Assembly: GCA_945859605.1 (NCBI GenBank)
Contig: OX243812.1
Coordinates: 44,798,509 to 44,862,508, forward strand
DNA length: 64,000 nt
Reading direction: 5' to 3'
From: Lumbricus rubellus
Lineage: Eukaryota > Annelida > Clitellata > Crassiclitellata > Lumbricidae
Shown here: piece by piece, positions 43,453 through 54,963 of the stretch
How the letters are laid out: the number at the start of each line of letters is the position of its first letter
Numbering within the stretch: the stretch's first letter is position 1
Notes under the pieces: model-generated
What the model saw: the letters and a program-made list of their open reading frames with translations, nothing else
Told to the model about the DNA's origin: nothing
Database searches by the model: none
Made by a program: the position numbers and the translations under genes

Positions 43453-45328
43453 TTGATGTTACTTGACATCAGCTACAACGTATCTGTTACTTTGGTTTTC
43501 ACACATTGTTGTCTTTATGTTTCAAGTTATTTTTTAAAATATTTGTTTCTTGTGCTGCATTTTGTTATGCATAAAGCATTTATATATATTGTGCTTACCC
43601 GTGTGTATCTTGTCAGTAATAGAATTTCTTTGATCAGATGTTTTGTTTTATACCATTTTTCTGTTTTCTTTGTTTGATCATTTCTCATGATTGGTAGAGT
43701 TGGATTTTTGAGAATATTTGCTGCTATGGCTGTTGAAACATCTCACGCGTACTGTCAGGTTCTGGTGCTTTACTTGGATGCTCGTAATACTCCCACATAT
43801 ATTTTCTTGGTATTCAGTGCTCCTATAGGCATCCAGAATTAAATAAATTGGCAAGGATGAGACCTTGAGAACCCTGATTGCGATCATACAAAGGCGTTTG
43901 GGAGAAGTTGCCAAGATCATGTTGCCATGGCCATTTTCCTGCACCTACCGTAATATTGGCACTAAGATTGATGCAACATTCTAAACATAAACAGATAACT
44001 TCTGTGCAATTTAATTTTAGCCTAAGCATATTTTGACATTTGACTATTCCTTATCGCCTAATCTACTACTGTTGAGCGGTCTTTTGAAGCTGACTGTTGC
44101 TGCATCTTAAACTAAAACAGTGCTCAGAGTGCTAGGTGCTTAGGTGCTAGTCCAAAGCTTTGGCATTCATTGTTGAGTTTTTGCATTTTCTCAGTTCTGT
44201 AATCTCATTTAGGGCTCAATGTAATGGTCATCTGTTCCAGCTTGCATGCTCTCTATAGCTTGGCTTTGGTTTCTCTTACATTGTTTTGCAACCTGACTTC
44301 GCTAATGAATAATGTGACTTTGATTATGGTTTCACTTGAAGTGACCATCTTTAGATGATTTGTGCATCATGATAATGGCTCTATGTAAGTGATTAGATTA
44401 GAATGGAGTAGATTTTGTAGGAGGGTGATGGTTTGGCATAAACTTTGGAATGTTGTCATAATCATGTTTAGATTAAATCATAACTTTGCAGGTCTTTGTC
44501 TGTGTCATGTTTTCACCTTCCCATACCAGCTGACTTTCACAAGTACTTTTGCACCAAGGCATGCCATCATACGTATATATTGGTAAATATTCGAAGTCTT
44601 TTAAAATTGTCAGTTACCGCATTATAAGTAAAACATCTGGTAATCATATTTTAAAAGTGAAAGTGAACCATGTCTATATAAATATTACTTGTTGGATTTA
44701 TTTCTTCAAAGCAAATTTGGAATATTTATATATTATTTTGATTTATTAATAGGAATAATTTTAAATGTCAGGACCACAACCTTTATCCAGTGTAGGTTCA
44801 TTACGTGTCGCTCCAGGTTGTAGCCAATGCATTGTAATAATTTTATAAAATTTAAAATAATTTACAGGAACTATATTTTTCCATTAAAGTGTGTACAAAA
44901 TTATGCATCAGGGAATAGTTTTCAGTTTTCATTTTTTAAAGGTTTGTTACTTAAAATTATTTATGTCAGCACCGCAACCGGCACACACCTATTAGTGAGC
45001 TGTTTTCTTCCACATTGCGTAGGCTTCCTCTCGACCTGGAGATCACAAATGTCATGTTGCCAAGTTAATTTATGTTCATTTAAAACATTTTATTTTCAAT
45101 AAATTTTCAGTTAGCCGTTTAATATGGGCATGTTTACTGAAGGTCAGCACTGCAACCTGTAATACCACATACCACTCATGTTTAAGATATTTTGTGTACC
45201 ATGTTTTAGAGTTTAAGAAAATACTGAAGAAAAGTGACTTATCAAATTGTGCAATGTGCATGAACATCTAGTTAGGTGCATTTACCCAAATCACAATAAA
45301 TACAGCATCATAAAATTATTTTAGACCA
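43453..45328. other. 3'UTR and intergenic, no gene seen
   Basis: AT-rich. Three loosely similar phrases (AATGTCAGGACCACAACC, TATGTCAGCACCGCAACC, AAGGTCAGCACTGCAACC) at about 44766, 44963 and 45141 hint at a decayed ~190-bp tandem repeat. Confidence 0.5.
43842..43847 (+). terminator. Candidate poly(A) signal of KASH-like gene
   Basis: The first AATAAA after the stop codon, 390 bases downstream. Other AT-rich candidates follow, so the true site is uncertain. Confidence 0.4.
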
Positions 45329-45595
45329 GGGGGGCCCCCGGTAGAGTAATGGTTAACACGCTGGCCAAGAGTGCGAGAGGTGGTGAGTTTGAGCCCCCGT
45401 TGGGCGGATTTGCTTTGTAGGCTGCTATTAGCGCCGTGTATTGCAGGCTGTCTGTCCAGTTCGTATAGTTAAGATTTGTGTATTCTGTAATCTCCGTTCT
45501 TGTGAATTGTTTAAACTGCATAATTGTACACTAACCGGTTGCGGTCTGCCAACCAAGATTGTTTCAATAAAGAGATTAATATTATTATTATATTT
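45329..45595 (+). mobile_element. tRNA-derived SINE, second family
   Basis: The head GGGGGCCCCCGGTAGAGTAA..GGTTAACACGC has an A-box-like TAGAGTAATGG and a B-box-like GAGTTTGAGCCCC. The body ends AACCGGTTGCGGTCTGCCAACC with an AATAAAG(ATT)n tail. Confidence 0.75.
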
Positions 45596-45599
45596 TAAC

Positions 45600-45830
45600 C
45601 ATGTTTTCATTGCTCACTCATCCAACTTCTACTATAAATATTTTGTTCACTCAATCCAATTTCACGTTTTACTGAAATAATTTAGCATCAGTATCATGGT
45701 TTTCATCTCTCATTCAATTTCTACTGCTATAAGTATATTCAATTATTCATTCAACTTCTAATGTTACTGCAATGATTTAGCATTAATGCTGTGTTTTCAT
45801 TGTTCATCCAACTTGTAGATTTACTATAAT
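45600..45830. repeat. Degenerate ~100-bp tandem repeat
   Basis: Phrases CATGGTTTTCAT..CTCATTCAA(C/T)TTCTACT and TTACTGAAATAATTTAGCAT recur about 100 bases apart, roughly 2.3 times. Confidence 0.6.
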
Positions 45831-46363
45831 GTATAATTATTGACCGCTGTATGAATTTTAATTTTGGTATAATTATGTTAAATTTTGTTGTTAAATACGT
45901 TGGCATAACATTTATATTTCCAAAAAGCAGTTGCGGTGCTGACTTCATGGTTGCGACTCTGACATATACTTGGTTGTTAGAGTTTCAGCTCTTAACAAAA
46001 ATAACCATTGTTTTTGACAATGTTTCAGCAATATTATCTTGCTATTGTAAACTTGAACTCTAGTTTTACGAATATCTGTATCCATGACCTATGCAGTAAT
46101 TGCTGCTGTGCTGATATGGTGTGCTAAGTAAGTAAGTAAGTAAGAATATTCTTTAATAGACCACCAGCAAACGCACAGCAGTTTACAGAGGAAATAAATA
46201 CCGTAATAGAAAATACACAATGTTGATAGGGAACTTGGACATATCCTTTATGAACATATTATAATATCTTTATATTCAATTTGTAGTTTTGTTTTTGTAA
46301 CTTCTTACAGTAAAAATCAAACCTAACTCTAGTTTTATTCATACCTTTGACTATTCAATTTGT
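45831..46363. other. No gene seen
   Basis: Holds the (GTAA)n run and AATATTCTTTAATAGACCAC segment at 46128-46205 shared with 5055-5135, probably another LINE 3' tail. Confidence 0.5.
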
Positions 46364-46580
46364 GGGGCGCGGTGGTGTAGTGGTGGCGTCGTTGCCTTGG
46401 AGCCGGAAGGTTCGAGGTTCAAATCCACCTAGCCGCGTATGGACCTTTGGCAAGTCCTTCACTCGCAATTGCTCAGCGCTTCGGCGTGAAACTCCGATGC
46501 AGTGTCCGCTCTGCATTCGGGAGCGCCTCTGAGAAGAGAGAGAGCTTGAAGGGGCGCTATAACAAGTGCACATACAAACA
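46364..46580 (+). mobile_element. tRNA-derived SINE, best copy
   Basis: GGGGCGCGGTGGTGTAGTGG carries the A box and GAGGTTCAAATCC the B box of a tRNA head. CTTTGGCAAGTCCTTCACTC and AATTGCTCAGCGCTTCGGCG follow, and the copy ends GGGGCGCTATAACAAGTGC with an ACATACAAACATA tail. The GGCAAGTCCTT block recalls the central domain of CORE/V-type SINEs. Confidence 0.9.
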
Positions 46581-49460
46581 TATTCCCTTTATAGTAATTT
46601 GATGCAGTGCTTTCGTGGTGTGCTACACCAACGATTTTTAAGGACTGTATTTGTGTATTTGTAACTTCATACAAGAAAAGTCGACTTTATTTTTTTATTT
46701 AGAGTACCATAACTAAAAGTACCCATTCTCATATATTCGCCTATATTTATAGCAAAGGTTAGATTTTAGTTAGATTTTCATTACTGCTTTGTGAAGCAAA
46801 TTTGAGTTTTGCAATTTTTATAACTGATAATTTGTAAGTGCATACTTTTAAAGCATGAAGGTAGCACATAGCACATGTGAGTTACTAGTGGTCTGACAAT
46901 TCAAGACCACAATCAGATAGAATAGCCAAAGGAAAACTTGCGAAATGGATCGTAGAATTGGGGAGAAACTTGTTACACAGTTTGAATGTAAGCCTGTTTT
47001 GGAAGTAATGGTGAAGTTTCCATATTAAATATTGGCAGTGCAGAAGAGGGAAACAAGCAGATCATCCTGTGTTGGAGACTGATTGAAGAGATTATGTTGC
47101 CAGGTAGAGGTGCAGTTGCAAAACAGTCATTTACCCATCAGCAATTCAGCATTGGAGTCATTAACTCTGTGCATCTTTCCATGAGTATCCACTGTCCAGT
47201 GAGCCTCGTCCCGCATTTAGTTAGATGCAGGATCAAATGTTAGAAGCCAACCGATTACCCAAGCTGTTGCTTTTAAGCAGTGTTTTTTAAGCTGATTAAT
47301 CCAAAAAAGAAGCAGTAGACCTACATGTATATTAATGGCATCGTAATAATCCACTCTAGTGCACGTGGATGTAGGCATCAACAGGATGGAAGCAGATCAT
47401 ATGATTGAAGCAGTTCAAGAAAATTGTGTTGAGTTTAACTGCAGCTTCTTTTCTCCTTTCAAAATAATGAACTTCATCAAAATGGATCATTTTGGTCTTG
47501 CACAGTTCGACTGTTTTGAGTAGTGGTGGCACCAGCAATTCAATTTCAGCAGGTTGCGTCAGTGTCATGGGAGTTATTCAATAGGTCAAAGAAATTAAAT
47601 GTAGACAGGATGTTAAAAATAACGAAGAATTTATGGCAGACCTGCCACAGCCTACGGTTTCCAGTTTTGAATGCTAGCATAATGATTAGACTGACTGTTT
47701 CTAGCATTTCGTATGGAAACAGGATATATAAAATTGCTATGACAGCAAAATATCAATAAGAATTCTTCAGCCACTGAAACATAGAGTGGTTTAGTATTTC
47801 GTTTCGCGTCTCTATGGCTCGCAATAAACAATAGAGCTATCCAATCATTCTGTGTTTCAGTGTTTTTCATATGTCTGTTTGATGCTTAACAATCTGGAAC
47901 CATGTCTGTTTCATAACTCCAAAGAGTTCAATGATGTATTGCAAGTTTGTGAATCTAATACATGTATGCCAGATAATCAAGTACTGTAGGAATAATAATT
48001 ATGTTATGTGTTTCTGTTCTGTCAGTTATCAGCTAACTCTTGATTTCTATTTATTTTGACCAGACACGAAGGGAAAAGTAATCCTACTCCGTTGAGGTTA
48101 TACTGTATAATAATTCATGTTGAAAATTCAGTCAGGTCTGAGATATCAGTATGTGCTGTTGTGTTAAAAAAACTGGTGTAATCATGATGACGTAAGATTT
48201 GCAGTGGATGAATGTAAAAGATTGGCGCAGAGAAATGCTTGTACCAGAATTTGAGTTACTATGTAGTTGCTAAGATGATTCAAAAACTGTGTTCAGTTTA
48301 AGTTTCAAAATATGTTCTTACATCTTTGTTTTGCTGATTAGACTTTGCTTAGAGATTTGCACACTTGTATTGAACTTGGTTCTGCATCAGCTTGCTATTT
48401 ATATTGACATTCTTGATATTAACTTGTTGAATACAGATGAAATTTTGTATGTTTGTCTTATTGTGGTTTCATCATAATTATGCTTGCTTGATTAGAATGC
48501 GTAGATTCATAATTAAACTGACATTCTGCTAATAAATCACGTGAACATGTTCAATTTTTTATGTGAGCTGTTGATTTATAGGCTTGGGGTCATTTTATAA
48601 CATCGGTCAACCAAATTATTTTGAAATTTGAACCACCCCCATCTCCTTGTCCCGTTCACTCTGCAGATATTCACACTCCAAGAGGCCTAATGTTTTCTAC
48701 CCTTCAGAACTTGCAGGGCTAACTATTGGGACATTCATTTTTGTATCTAACGTATTTTTTGGTGGGCACTGGGCACGCACTGGCCTAGCAAGTGGGCGGT
48801 AACATTTTGGACCTGCCTCTGGTATCTGTATGGCTATAGGATGTATGTGTGTTATGAGCATTTGTATTGGACTCTGTGGTTAAATTGCTCACGGGAGGTA
48901 ACGTGGATCTCAAAATCTTTACAAATCCAAACCTTGACCCTATCTGGCGGTTCCTAATAGTCACGACATAGCCAACAGAAGAAAAGAGAGTGGGTAACAA
49001 AAAGAGACGCAGATAAAGAAAGTCACAGAGAATGAGAGACACATAGTCAGAGGCAAATTAAGGCATGTGCAGCCGAACAGGTACCCACACGTTGGACTGC
49101 GTCTGCAGCCGTTAGATCTGTGTGATCCCGTGTCAGATTTGGCGCAAAAAGTCCGCCGACCCAAGAAGACACCACGGGTTGGTCTGCAGACGATCAACAG
49201 GACATGACCAGAATGGACGGCAAAAGACCGGACTTAGCTACCTTCGTCCCATAGGCCAGAAGTAAATAGGTCTACATCGTTTGGGACTTCACAGCTATCA
49301 ACACAATAATAATTCAATTCAAAACTTCAGGCTGGCAGAACGCAATCTGTTAATTACATTTAATTAATGTTAAATTTTTTATCTACATCATGTTCAGATC
49401 ATATTCAACACAAATCAAGATTCATTGTTGGCTTAAAATTATCTAAATGTGCTTAGGGAC
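46581..49460. other. Intergenic, no gene seen
   Basis: AT-rich with many short random ORFs. 47535-47645 is a copy of the repeat at 41330. 46850-47220 has a less AT-rich texture but no frame longer than about 30 codons. I see no exon. Confidence 0.5.
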
Positions 49461-49512
49461 AGTGGCATAGCTACCATGTGTGCAATGTGTGCAAAGCACA
49501 CGGGCCCACGAC
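49461..49512. mobile_element. Left end of an outer hAT element
   Basis: CAGTGGCATAGCTACCATG followed by GGGCCCACGACC resembles the end of the element at 13933. Its right end is not found, perhaps because the hAT at 49521 and the LINE at 51520 were inserted into it. Confidence 0.5.
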
Positions 49513-49781
49513 CTCCAGGGCAGGCCCGGATTAAGCCCTCGGGGGGCCCGCCGCCATATTCTCAGGGGGGCCCTTAATTCACCATTACTTTCCGTCACCA
49601 TACTCTTCCTATACAGCCCCACGTATTTGTGCGTGCCTATTATTGATTATGTAGGCCTAATTAAAAAACTTAATTATGTGTAGCTTAATGAAATAAAAAT
49701 AATATGAATGACACTGTCTTTATAAATAGATTATATTCAGTTTAGCGGTTTAAATCCTGCTATGTACCAAATAATTATGGT

Positions 49782-50159
49782 TCACATTTTTCTACTCTTG
49801 GCATTGGCAAACTGGTCAAGAATGTCATTGAAGGAAACAGTATCTAAGAGATCACTCTCAACGCTAAGAAGTTCTAGTGCAGTTAAGCGTTTGTCAGTCA
49901 TTGTACTTCGCAGCTTGTTCTTTATCAACGCCATTTTGCTAAAGGATCTTTCACCAGTGCAGTTGGATACCATCAGGCACATGTACATACGCAGAGCAAT
50001 GGACACATTGGGAAATGTAGACTGAAGATCTTCCGTATGCAGCAACATGGCGAGAGAAGCCGGCGATTTACAGTCCCTGTTCTTTGCAAACATGACGAGC
50101 TGAACCATTTCATCAGGGAATACCGCGGCTTCTAAATCACCAGAATATGTTCTTGCCAA
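49782..50159 (-). pseudogene. hAT transposase, C-terminal dimerisation part
   Basis: FPNVSIALRMYMCLMVSNCT, then GERSFSKMALIKNKLRSTMT and RLTALELLSVESDLL, the hAT C-terminal dimerisation region (ERSFS..K.IK..LRSTM...RL..L...S.E). The frame is intact here. The upstream catalytic domain is absent, so this cannot be a functional transposase. Confidence 0.9.
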
Positions 50160-50462
50160 TGCAGAGCACCTACATTTACTCTTCTAAGTCTCGATTAGGC
50201 CTACATCTGACCAATGAAACTGTTTCATAAATCTCTCAAGTTCTTTTTCTTTGCAGCGCTCGGATCCTGAATTAGCTTTCTTGACAGGGCTCTATAGGCC
50301 TATTTTTATAGGCCTTATTCTATAAAGCGAATGAATGAATGAAGCAAAGTTCTTTGATATAAGTACATAGGCCTATTATCCCCTATATATATATATATAC
50401 ATATATATATTTTATATGCGACTTAAATCATTTCACAGTTATAACATGAGCAAGGTTCTTGA

Positions 50463-50807
50463 TTAAAAAGCCAACACAAATGAACCCTTACCGTATGGTA
50501 TGTCTTCGACATAATGATTCTCTGCAGCTGACGATGCAGAATTTTGTGTTGTCATCTCTACGACATGAGACTCGCAAATTTCAGGCTCTTCAGATGTAAC
50601 GTCAGTGCATGGCACATAACTATCGTCACCATTTCCAATCTGCCCCTGCTCCGACTCATTTGACGTGGCTGTCACTGCAGTGGAGTTCATGAAAAATCTA
50701 TCCAGTTTTGGAATAGACGAAACGCTATTTCTTTCCCTGTCAGCGCGTTCTTTCGCTACTCGCCTTTTTTGAGCACCAGAACATTGAAATATTTTATTCT
50801 TCGGCAT
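50463..50807 (-). pseudogene. hAT transposase, N-terminal exon
   Basis: Starts MPKNKIFQCSGAQKRRVAKE and continues with LDRFF and an acidic Ser-rich stretch, the usual N-terminus of ZMYM1-like hAT transposases (K..SGA..RK, then L..FF). It runs into a plausible donor (GTAAGG) after ...DIPYG at about 50490. The domain-bearing middle is missing. Confidence 0.7.
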
Positions 50808-51531
50808 CGTTCACTGGTAAATGAGGAGATGAACGGCTGCGCTGCAAACGTCACCAAACTTTCTCTAATGCCTTCTTAAGACCTTTAGCTTCCAAACGTA
50901 CCTAGTCCCAATGTTTGCTGACGACCCGGCGATTTTTTTTATAAATTTTTATAATTCTGCATAGAAAACGCCTGCAGTCTGCAGACACGCTGAAATCGCC
51001 ATTTTTAGATCACATATCGACTAAAGAGAACGCACGAGAGTGCGCAATGCTGAATAATTTGTCAATTTTGTTATAGATTGCATATCTGTTTGCCTGTCTG
51101 TCACTCGAGCCTATTTCTTTAAAAGTAGGCCATTATGGAATACGGACAAAATCATTAATCATAGCTGGCATAGGCCCTAGATACAGGGGCCGACATAAAT
51201 CAAGTCACTGTTCGCCTAATCGCCTTAAGAAAAAACAATCAGCAATTGACGAAAATTTACACAATGCCCTTGAAGGAAAGCTGAATAAATTGGAAAATGC
51301 ACATAAAAATTTTTTTTTTGCTCAGACGCGGGGGGCCCCCTGACGACGGGGGGCCCGCCGCCATGGCATACATGGCATACTGGTTAATCCGGCCCTGCTC
51401 CAGGGGCCCACAGAGATTGCTAAATAATTTTTTATATATTATTAATCGAATCTAATTAATAATTCGCATTATTTTGTGACAAAAGTAGTTTTGTGAACAC
51501 ACTTACATTACTTATGATTGACTTACTTGAC

Positions 51532-51715
51532 TTATGGCTTTGACGATGCTTTCGCACGTGACAGCCGCCCAGCTATGGAAAATCTCCACATCTTTCTCTC
51601 TTGAGCTTTGTGTGTAGCCTCTTGTATGGACCAACCCATCTCCCGACAGTCCTCACGTATCATGTCGACCCATCTCTTCTTTGGTCTTCCCTTGTTTCTT
51701 TTTCCATGCACATAT
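51532..51715 (-). pseudogene. LINE reverse transcriptase, C-terminal end
   Basis: GKRNKGRPKKRWVDMIRED and MWRFSIAGRLSRA. It continues the frame that is cut after RYPKVAVNG at about 52580 by the inserted element. Confidence 0.85.
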
Positions 51716-51879
51716 CCGTTGACAGGGTATCCGGACTTTACCCCCCGGCCCATTACCCCCCTGCCATTACCCCCCGACCATTACCCCCCGTAGGACATTA
51801 CCCCCCTGCCATTACCCACCGGTCGTTTACTTTTAGGTACAGTGTATGTATGTATGTATGTATGTATGTATGTATTTGT

Positions 51880-52097
51880 TTGTTTGTATGTGCACTTGTT
51901 ATAGCGCCCCTTCAAGTTCCTTCTACTCAGAGGCGCTCCCGATGCAGAGCGGACACTGCATCGGAGTTTCACGCCGAAGCGCTGAGCAATTGTAAGTGAA
52001 GGACTTGCCCAAGGTCCTTACGCGGCTTGAGGGTGGATTCGAACCTCGGACCTTCCGACTCTAAGGCAACGACGCCACCACTAGACCACCGCGCCCC
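51880..52097 (-). mobile_element. tRNA-derived SINE inside the inverted-repeat element
   Basis: The minus strand reads GGGGCGCGGTGGTCTAGTGG (A box), GAGGTTCGAATCC (perfect B box), CTTGGGCAAGTCCTTCACTT and the GGGGCGCTATAACAAGTGC tail. It keeps the best tRNA-like head of the four copies. Confidence 0.92.
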
Positions 52098-52452
52098 ACA
52101 TGTATGTATGTATGTATGTATGTATGCATGCATGCACGCACGCACGCACGCACGTAGGTACGTATGTACGTAGGTATGTATGCATGTATGTGTGTATGTA
52201 TGTATGTATTCATGTATGTAAGTATGTATGCGAGTATGTACATGTATATAACTAAGTATGTATGTAGGTATGAATGTAAGTAAGTATGTATGCATGCGTA
52301 ATTGCATTCTCACATACACACTTACATACACACTTACATACATACTTACATACATGCATACTTACATATATACTTACTTATACACACACATACATACATA
52401 CATACATACATACATACATACATACATACATACATACATACATACATACACT
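52098..52452. repeat. GTAT / CATA microsatellites
   Basis: GTAT and GCAC variants run at about 52098-52300, then CATA repeats at 52310-52450 as their inverted counterpart; another GTAT run is at 51843-51875. All Tyr/Ile/His/Thr-rich ORFs over them are artefacts. Confidence 0.95.
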
Positions 52453-52579
52453 GGACCTAAACGTAAACGACCGGGGGGGTAATGGCAGGGGGGTAATGTC
52501 CTACGGGGGGTAATGGTCGGGGGTAATGGCAGGGGGGTAATGGCAGGGGGGTAATGGGCCGGGGGGTAAAGTCCTAGAC

Positions 52580-53958
52580 CCGTTGACAGCTACCTTCGGG
52601 TATCTCTCATCCCTCATTCTGGATACGTGGCCAAAGTAGCGTAGTCGTTTACTTTGGATCTTGTGTATTATATCATGTTGAATATTCAGTCTGTTGTATA
52701 TCTCTGTATTCCTAATCCTATCCCTTCTCGTGACACCTTCTATCTTTCGTAAGCACGCCATTTCAAACACCCTCAACCTCTGCTTCTGTGCTTCCCTCAG
52801 TGTCCAAGTCTCCGAATTGTACAACAATGCACTCAGCACCAACGTCTCATACATCTGAACTTTAGTGGTCTTTCCTATTTCCTTCGAGCTCCAAACCTTA
52901 CCCAGCACTTGCAGTATTCCTCTGGCCAGCCCGATTCTTCTATCCACGTCTTTTTCAGATTCTCCATTTGTGCTAATGGTTCCCCCCAGATACACGAAGT
53001 TCTCTGTCTGTTCTAGTTGGTGTCCATCCGCTTCTAAGGGAAATTTTATGTTGCCCCTTCCGAGGAATTGGCTCTCCGTTTTCAGTACATTTATACTCAT
53101 CCCCATTTCTCGACTCACTTGTACCACTTTATCTAGCGACTGTTGTAGTCCATTTGCTTGTTTCGCCAACAGGGCGATATCATCCGCAAATCTCAGGTCA
53201 CTTATCGTCTGTCCTCCGATCACCGCTCCTTCCTCCGTTCCATCCAATGCCATAGCCATGATTAGTTCCAGGAATATGTTAAAAAGCAGTGGCGACAAAA
53301 CGCATCTCTGTAGTACTCCAACAATAGTTTTAAACCATTCTGAAAGCTCTCCGTCAACCCTTACCGCACTGAAAGTGTCCTCGTAGGCATTTTCCAGTAT
53401 TCTTATTATTTTCTCTGGATATCCGTAATGTCTCATGACTCTCCACAGTCCTTTTCTCCATACACTGTCAAAAGCCTTTCGGAAATCTATGTAGCATACA
53501 TAAAGTTCCTGTCCAAATTCTTCATATTTCTCTGCCAGCTGTCTTAGAGTGAAAATCTGATCTATTGTGCTCCTGTTTACCCTGAATCCTGCCTGCGCTT
53601 CCGATAATATCTCTTCTGTCCTCTTTTTAATTCTCTGTAGTATTATTGTTGAGAAAACTTTACTACTGTGGCAGATCAAGCTTATGCCTCTGTAATTTGA
53701 GCATTCTAATTTATCCTTTTTCTTGTGTATAGGAATAACAATGGATCGTTTCCAGTCCGACGGTATTTCCTCCCTCTCCCATACCCTTTGACAAAGTCTA
53801 TGCATGATCTTAATTCCCATTCCCTCTGTTCCCGCCTGTATTTCCTCTGCCGTGATGTTATCCAATCCTGGAGCCTTCCTGTGTTTCATTCTATTGACTG
53901 CAGCCTTTACTTCATCTTCTCCCAGGGGCCAGTGCCGGTATGTCCTCTGTGTTTTCAA
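52580..53958 (-). pseudogene. LINE reverse transcriptase domain
   Basis: An open frame of about 460 codons with the fingers NYRGISLICHSSKVFSTIIL, AQAGFRVNRSTIDQIF, YIDFRKAFDSVW, LSPLLFNIFLE, catalytic FADDIALLA, FVYLGGTIS and LLYNSETWTL. Reverse transcription of the element RNA is the known role. The RT box normally reading QGC is QRC. The frame's apparent last 25 residues (PPGPLPPCHYPPA...) come from the inserted element. Confidence 0.92.
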
Positions 53959-54679
53959 CTTCTACGATGTTTTCCAAATAGCTATCGTTTGTCTTGTTTG
54001 GATCGTTATACAGTTTATCAAAATATTCTTTCCATCTGCTCTTGACATCCTCAGGGTCAGTCAATATTTTACCATGTTCATCCTTCACTGACTTTACCCT
54101 CGGAGCATGCGTTTGCGTAATTCTTCTTATGCCCTCATAGACTGCTCTTGTTTTGTTGTTGGCTCTGTCTTTTTCAACGTTGCTACATATTTCTTTTATA
54201 AACTTTTCTTTATCATTTCTGGCACTCTTTTTGACAATTCGACATAGGTAATTATGCTGTTTTGCCATGTCTGGACCCTCCTTTCTCTTGTTTTTATATC
54301 TCCTTCTTTCGTCCATAAGTTGTAGCGTTGCCTCTGACAGCCATTCTACGTGACTACTTCCCTCTCTATAACGCAGTATTTCTTCAGATGTTTCTTGTAT
54401 TATGAGTTTTACCTTATTCCATTCCTCCTCTACTCCCTCAACTTCCTCCGTCATAGTCGTTTCCCACCTCTGGTTTATCCTTGCTTGATATTCACATCTA
54501 ACAGTTTCAATCTTAAGTTCGTCGATATTAATCTTTTTGGTCCTTTTAACTGATTTCTTTACTTTTAGCTTGAGTCTTATGTTCATCATAACCAGTTGGT
54601 GGTCTGATCCTATGTCCGCACTTGGAAATGCTCTGCTGTTTCTCACACTGCCCAATAGTTTTCTACTAACAATGTCCAT
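53912..54679 (-). pseudogene. LINE endonuclease end and linker
   Basis: Begins MDIVSRKLLGSVRNSRAF..ADIGSDHQLVM, containing the SDH catalytic motif of the EEP endonuclease, followed by a Lys/Glu-rich linker leading to WKEYFDKLYND just before the RT. It overlaps the RT frame in another phase at about 53912-53958, which indicates a frameshift. Confidence 0.9.
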
Positions 54680-54963
54680 TAGGTGCCTCCCATGTCCACA
54701 CTCTGTTCACCTTAGACTGCTTGAATCTTGTGTTTGTTATGACTAAACTGTTCAAATAGCAAAAATCGAGCAGTCTCTCTCCTCTTTCATTACTCTCTCC
54801 TATCCCGTATTTTCCCATGACCCCTTTCGTTTCTTCATTCCCCGTACCGACCTTTGCGTTGAAGTCACCCATGAGTATTATTGAGTCGCTCTTTGGAGCT
54901 CTGTTGATTTCCTGTTGTAACTCGTTGTAAAATGAGTCGATACTTGCATCGTCTGCATCTGCT
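54666..54963 (-). pseudogene. LINE endonuclease, middle part
   Basis: DDASIDSFYNELQQEI, IILMGDFNAKVGTG (catalytic GDFNA box) and TNTRFKQSKVNRVWTW. The upstream part of the same domain lies beyond the nested LINE, at 56261-56620. Its frame runs into nested 3'-end sequence ([11 protein letters not shown]...), which is not part of this enzyme. Confidence 0.88.

Larger units (their letters stand above)
49521..51397 (-). mobile_element. Internally deleted hAT element with transposase remnants
   Basis: The ends CAGGCCCGGATTAA and (reverse-complemented) CAGGGCCGGATTAA are flanked by the exact 8-bp repeat CTCCAGGG (49513-49520 and 51398-51405). Inside are two pieces of a ZMYM-type hAT transposase in order on the minus strand. 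A GGGGGGCCCGCCGCCAT block lies near both ends in the same orientation. Confidence 0.92.
51726..52579. mobile_element. Inverted-repeat element with ACCCCCC minisatellite arms
   Basis: Arms of about 120 bases (51726-51845 and 52455-52579) are inverted copies, each made of CCATTACCCCCCTG-like units and ending in GTCGTTTAC.TTTAGGT.CAG. The word CCGTTGACAG is duplicated at 51716-51725 and 52580-52589. Removing the element and one copy restores the LINE reading frame, so the boundaries are secure to within a base or two. The centre is a tRNA-derived SINE plus GTAT/CATA microsatellites. Confidence 0.85.

Noticed and set aside
46364..46430. Functional tRNA gene
   Set aside because: A and B boxes are present but no acceptor stem or cloverleaf closes; it is the head of a SINE.
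47356..47568. 70-aa ORF
   Set aside because: No family resemblance; downstream region contains a dispersed repeat.
51969..52513. Tyr/Ile/His/Thr-rich ORFs
   Set aside because: Translation of GTAT/CATA microsatellites; no conserved residues.
52865..53386. 173-aa plus-strand ORF
   Set aside because: Antisense shadow of the LINE reverse transcriptase, which carries all recognisable motifs on the minus strand.
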